Source of the DNA: JABSOG01 sp041583135
GTDB taxonomy: Bacteria > Pseudomonadota > Gammaproteobacteria > Enterobacterales > Alteromonadaceae
Reading direction: 5' to 3'
Length of the DNA: 50,874 nt
Assembly: GCA_041583135.1 (NCBI GenBank)
Contig: JBFHGJ010000034.1
Location: 1-50,874 of the forward strand
Shown here: positions 49,084 through 50,874 of the stretch, in pieces
Numbering within the stretch: the stretch's first letter is position 1
Layout: the number at the start of each line of letters is the position of its first letter
The notes under the pieces: model-generated
Databases searched by the model: none
What the model was told of the DNA's origin: nothing
The model's input: only the letters and a program-made list of their open reading frames with translations
Translations under genes and position numbers: made by a program

Positions 49084-49602
49084 ATGCCGAGCATGAATAA
49101 AAGCAACAATCGAATAGCAGCCGTCATCCTGTTTTTGGGTCTATGGGGTTTTATGCCAAGCACCTTGGCTGCCGCCAAACCCAACGCCCCGCAGTTTTTA
49201 GTCAATGGACAAACACCACTGTCCCACTACCAAGGAAAAATCGTCTACTTGGACTTTTGGGCCTCATGGTGCGGACCTTGCCGTAAATCTTTTCCATGGA
49301 TGAACAGTTTGAGTGAAAAGTTCAGTGCACAAGACTTTGTGGTGCTCTCGGTAAATGTCGATGGGCAACGCTCGGCAGCGAAGCAGTTTTTAACCCGTTA
49401 TCCGGCCAATTTTTCCATCACTTACGATCCCGATGCCAAAGTCGCCGAACAATACAAAGTGATGGGGATGCCTACCAGCTATATACTCGATAGACAAGGA
49501 CGAATTGCACATACTCATATCGGGTTTACCAAAGCAAGAGCCAGCAAATATGAACAGCAGATCAGCGAACTGATACAAGGTAAGCAGCAAGATGAACAGT
49601 AA
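49084..49602 (+). CDS. TlpA/ResA-like exported thioredoxin (172 aa)
   Basis: A signal peptide (about 8-30, AAVILFLGLWGFMPSTLAAA) is followed by a thioredoxin fold with W-A-S-W-C-G-P-C (Cys 63 and 66), a cis-Pro in M-G-M-P-T-S-Y, and G-F-T near the end. This fits periplasmic thiol reductases. ATG 49093 (MNKSNN) is an alternative start with better spacing to GGA. It overlaps the DUF4266 gene by 11 bases, so the operon may supply reduced thiols to the outer-envelope proteins that follow. Confidence 0.92.
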   Translation: MPSMNKSNNRIAAVILFLGLWGFMPSTLAAAKPNAPQFLVNGQTPLSHYQGKIVYLDFWASWCGPCRKSFPWMNSLSEKFSAQDFVVLSVNVDGQRSAAKQFLTRYPANFSITYDPDAKVAEQYKVMGMPTSYILDRQGRIAHTHIGFTKARASKYEQQISELIQGKQQDEQ

Positions 49603-49819
49603 AAGCGTGTTGAAAGCCGCACTGGTGCTGAGCATTGTTGGCTTAAGCGGCTGTGCCAATTTGGGCGTAGCCCCTTGGGAGCGCGACATTCTGGCCAAAG
49701 AAGGCATGAACCTCAATAATGCACCGCTGGATATCGCCTTAGATGACCACATCTATTTCAGTAAGGAAGCCAGCAGCGGTGGACGTGGCTTTGCCGGCGG
49801 TGGCTGCGGGTGCAACTGA
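49592..49819 (+). CDS. DUF4266 lipoprotein (75 aa)
   Basis: The lipobox LSGC (Cys 21) marks a lipoprotein. The conserved stretch W-E-R-D-I-L-A-K, L-D-D-H-I-Y-F-S-K-E-A-S-S-G-G-R-G and the ending G-G-G-C-G-C-N are, from memory, the DUF4266 signature. The C-terminal Gly/Cys tail suggests metal or thiol chemistry. The stop overlaps the start of the DUF3570 gene (GTG 49810). The role is unknown. Confidence 0.9.
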   Translation: MNSKSVLKAALVLSIVGLSGCANLGVAPWERDILAKEGMNLNNAPLDIALDDHIYFSKEASSGGRGFAGGGCGCN

Positions 49820-50874
49820 AAAAGTTTGCCAATATTAGTGGTTCATTGGCCAAAGCCACTTGTGCCCTACTCGCGTGCGACGCCATTGGCACAGAGCAAA
49901 CATGGCAATTTGACACCGCTCTACTTTACTACGATGAGTCAGACGGCAGAGTCAATGCCATAGAAGGTGTTGTCTCTGCAACAAAAGAAGTAGACGTTGA
50001 TAAGACTTTAAGCGTCAAATTTACCCTCGATACATTAACCGGCGCCTCCCCGACCGGGGCTCTCCCCCAAGATACAGTACAAACCTTTACCCGCCCATCG
50101 GGTAAGAGTCGCTACCGTATTGGCGCAGGTCAAACCGTCCTTGATGACACCTTTAAAGACACTCGGTTGCAGATCAACAGCCAGTGGCAGCAAGCTTTAA
50201 CCCAGCGTAATACCATTAGCGCCGGGATGCATTTCTCCAAAGAATACGACTATGAGTCATGGGGACTTAATGCCGCTTTTGCCAGAGATTTTGACCGTAA
50301 AAATACCACCTTATCGGCAGCGCTAAGCCTATCTGGCGATACCATTATGCCAGAGGGCGGCAAGCCCAAAGCGCTACACTCGATTTATCAATTACCAGAT
50401 GAACAGCAACTCACGGATGACTACAGCGCCTTTAAAGCGACTCGCAGCAGCGACGTTGGACGAAAAAATACCATCGATGCCCTGTTCGGTTTGACCCAGG
50501 TGATTCACCGCCAAATGCTGGTGCAACTTAACTATTCTATCTCCCATAGCGAAGGCTATCATACCGATCCATTTAAGGTGCTCAGCCGGGTAGACGCGCA
50601 AGGCAAAACCTTAGCACTGGTGTATGAAGGTAGGCCATCATACCGCACCAAACACATCCTGTTCGCCCAAACCAAGTACCACTTCGAGCCCGTCATTGTC
50701 GATATATCGTATCGCTATCTACATGATGACTGGCAAATCAACTCCCATACTTTAGACACCAAACTCAGGTTCGAGCTAGCTTCAGATTGGTTTATCGAGC
50801 CTCATGTTAGGGTCTATCATCAGCAGGCGGCCTATTTTTACCGGCCGTTTTTGGCCATTGACGCTCCACTACCA
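49810..50874 (+). CDS. DUF3570 outer-membrane-type protein (partial, 3' end missing)
   Basis: The frame is open from GTG 49810 to the window edge (355 codons). The N-terminal A-T-C-A-L-L-A-C-D-A-I-G looks like a signal region. The following V-K-F-T-L-D-T-L-T-G-A-S-P-T-G-A, and long alternating strands such as Q-I-N-S-Q-W-Q-Q-A-L and F-A-R-D-F-D-R-K-N-T-T-L-S-A-A-L-S-L-S, resemble the DUF3570 beta-barrel family. Members are about 400 residues, so roughly 40 are missing. It follows TlpA-like and DUF4266 genes with overlapping starts, forming one operon. Confidence 0.88.
   Translation, partial: MQLKKFANISGSLAKATCALLACDAIGTEQTWQFDTALLYYDESDGRVNAIEGVVSATKEVDVDKTLSVKFTLDTLTGASPTGALPQDTVQTFTRPSGKSRYRIGAGQTVLDDTFKDTRLQINSQWQQALTQRNTISAGMHFSKEYDYESWGLNAAFARDFDRKNTTLSAALSLSGDTIMPEGGKPKALHSIYQLPDEQQLTDDYSAFKATRSSDVGRKNTIDALFGLTQVIHRQMLVQLNYSISHSEGYHTDPFKVLSRVDAQGKTLALVYEGRPSYRTKHILFAQTKYHFEPVIVDISYRYLHDDWQINSHTLDTKLRFELASDWFIEPHVRVYHQQAAYFYRPFLAIDAPLP

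Noticed and set aside
1..50874. CRISPR array, insertion sequence, prophage or integron
   Set aside because: No regularly spaced repeats with unique spacers, no transposase, integrase or phage structural genes were seen. The two-copy DR-hairpin-DR element has only two repeats per copy and no spacer diversity.

Overview
The window reads as a chromosomal segment of a marine gammaproteobacterium, most likely an Alteromonadales-type bacterium related to Shewanella, Ferrimonas or Colwellia. The evidence is classical gammaproteobacterial gene order: lptF-lptG next to pepA-holC-valS, pilMNOPQ-aroKB-damX-dam, and metJ/rpmE/priA/ftsN/hslVU/rraA. MetJ, Dam and HslVU are also all present. The taxonomic call is inference; no rRNA lies in the window.

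Layout. 1-3222: end of an unknown gene, a small exported protein behind two perfect CRP-type boxes, and a two-gene exported cassette (beta-rich protein plus CxxCH protein). 3223-4225: a duplicated tRNA-Leu(CAA) locus with tRNA-like pseudocopies and an undescribed-looking repeat element. 4226-13822: RDD membrane protein, LPS export permeases LptF/LptG, PepA, the Pol III chi subunit, ValRS, TrpRS and Rpe. 14078-14573: two small genes that interrupt the usual dam-rpe linkage. 14612-26602: Dam, DamX, AroB, AroK, PilQPONM and PBP1A. 26692-35539: MetJ, malic enzyme, a decayed antitoxin gene, a second copy of the repeat element, L31, PriA, FtsN-like protein, HslVU, a DUF971 protein and RraA. 35543-44682: c-di-GMP signalling (EAL protein, GGDEF response regulator), a small cytochrome c, HutI/HutC and a large hybrid sensor kinase.

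The most notable region is 44787-48938. A 74-residue peptide and an adjacent SonM-like tetrapyrrole-methylase-fold protein look like a split borosin RiPP system (backbone N-methylation). Divergent from the methyltransferase are two overlapping PhyH-family Fe(II)/2-oxoglutarate oxygenases, which are candidate tailoring enzymes. Directly after them is a near-perfect GacA/UvrY box and then about 0.8 kb of protein-free, GGA-saturated sequence (about 42 GGA on the plus strand) ending in an intrinsic terminator. I read this as an unusually long CsrB/RsmZ-type decoy RNA.

The window closes with a TlpA-like thioredoxin, a DUF4266 lipoprotein and a truncated DUF3570 protein in one overlapping operon. 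All calls come from reading the sequence; no database search was run.
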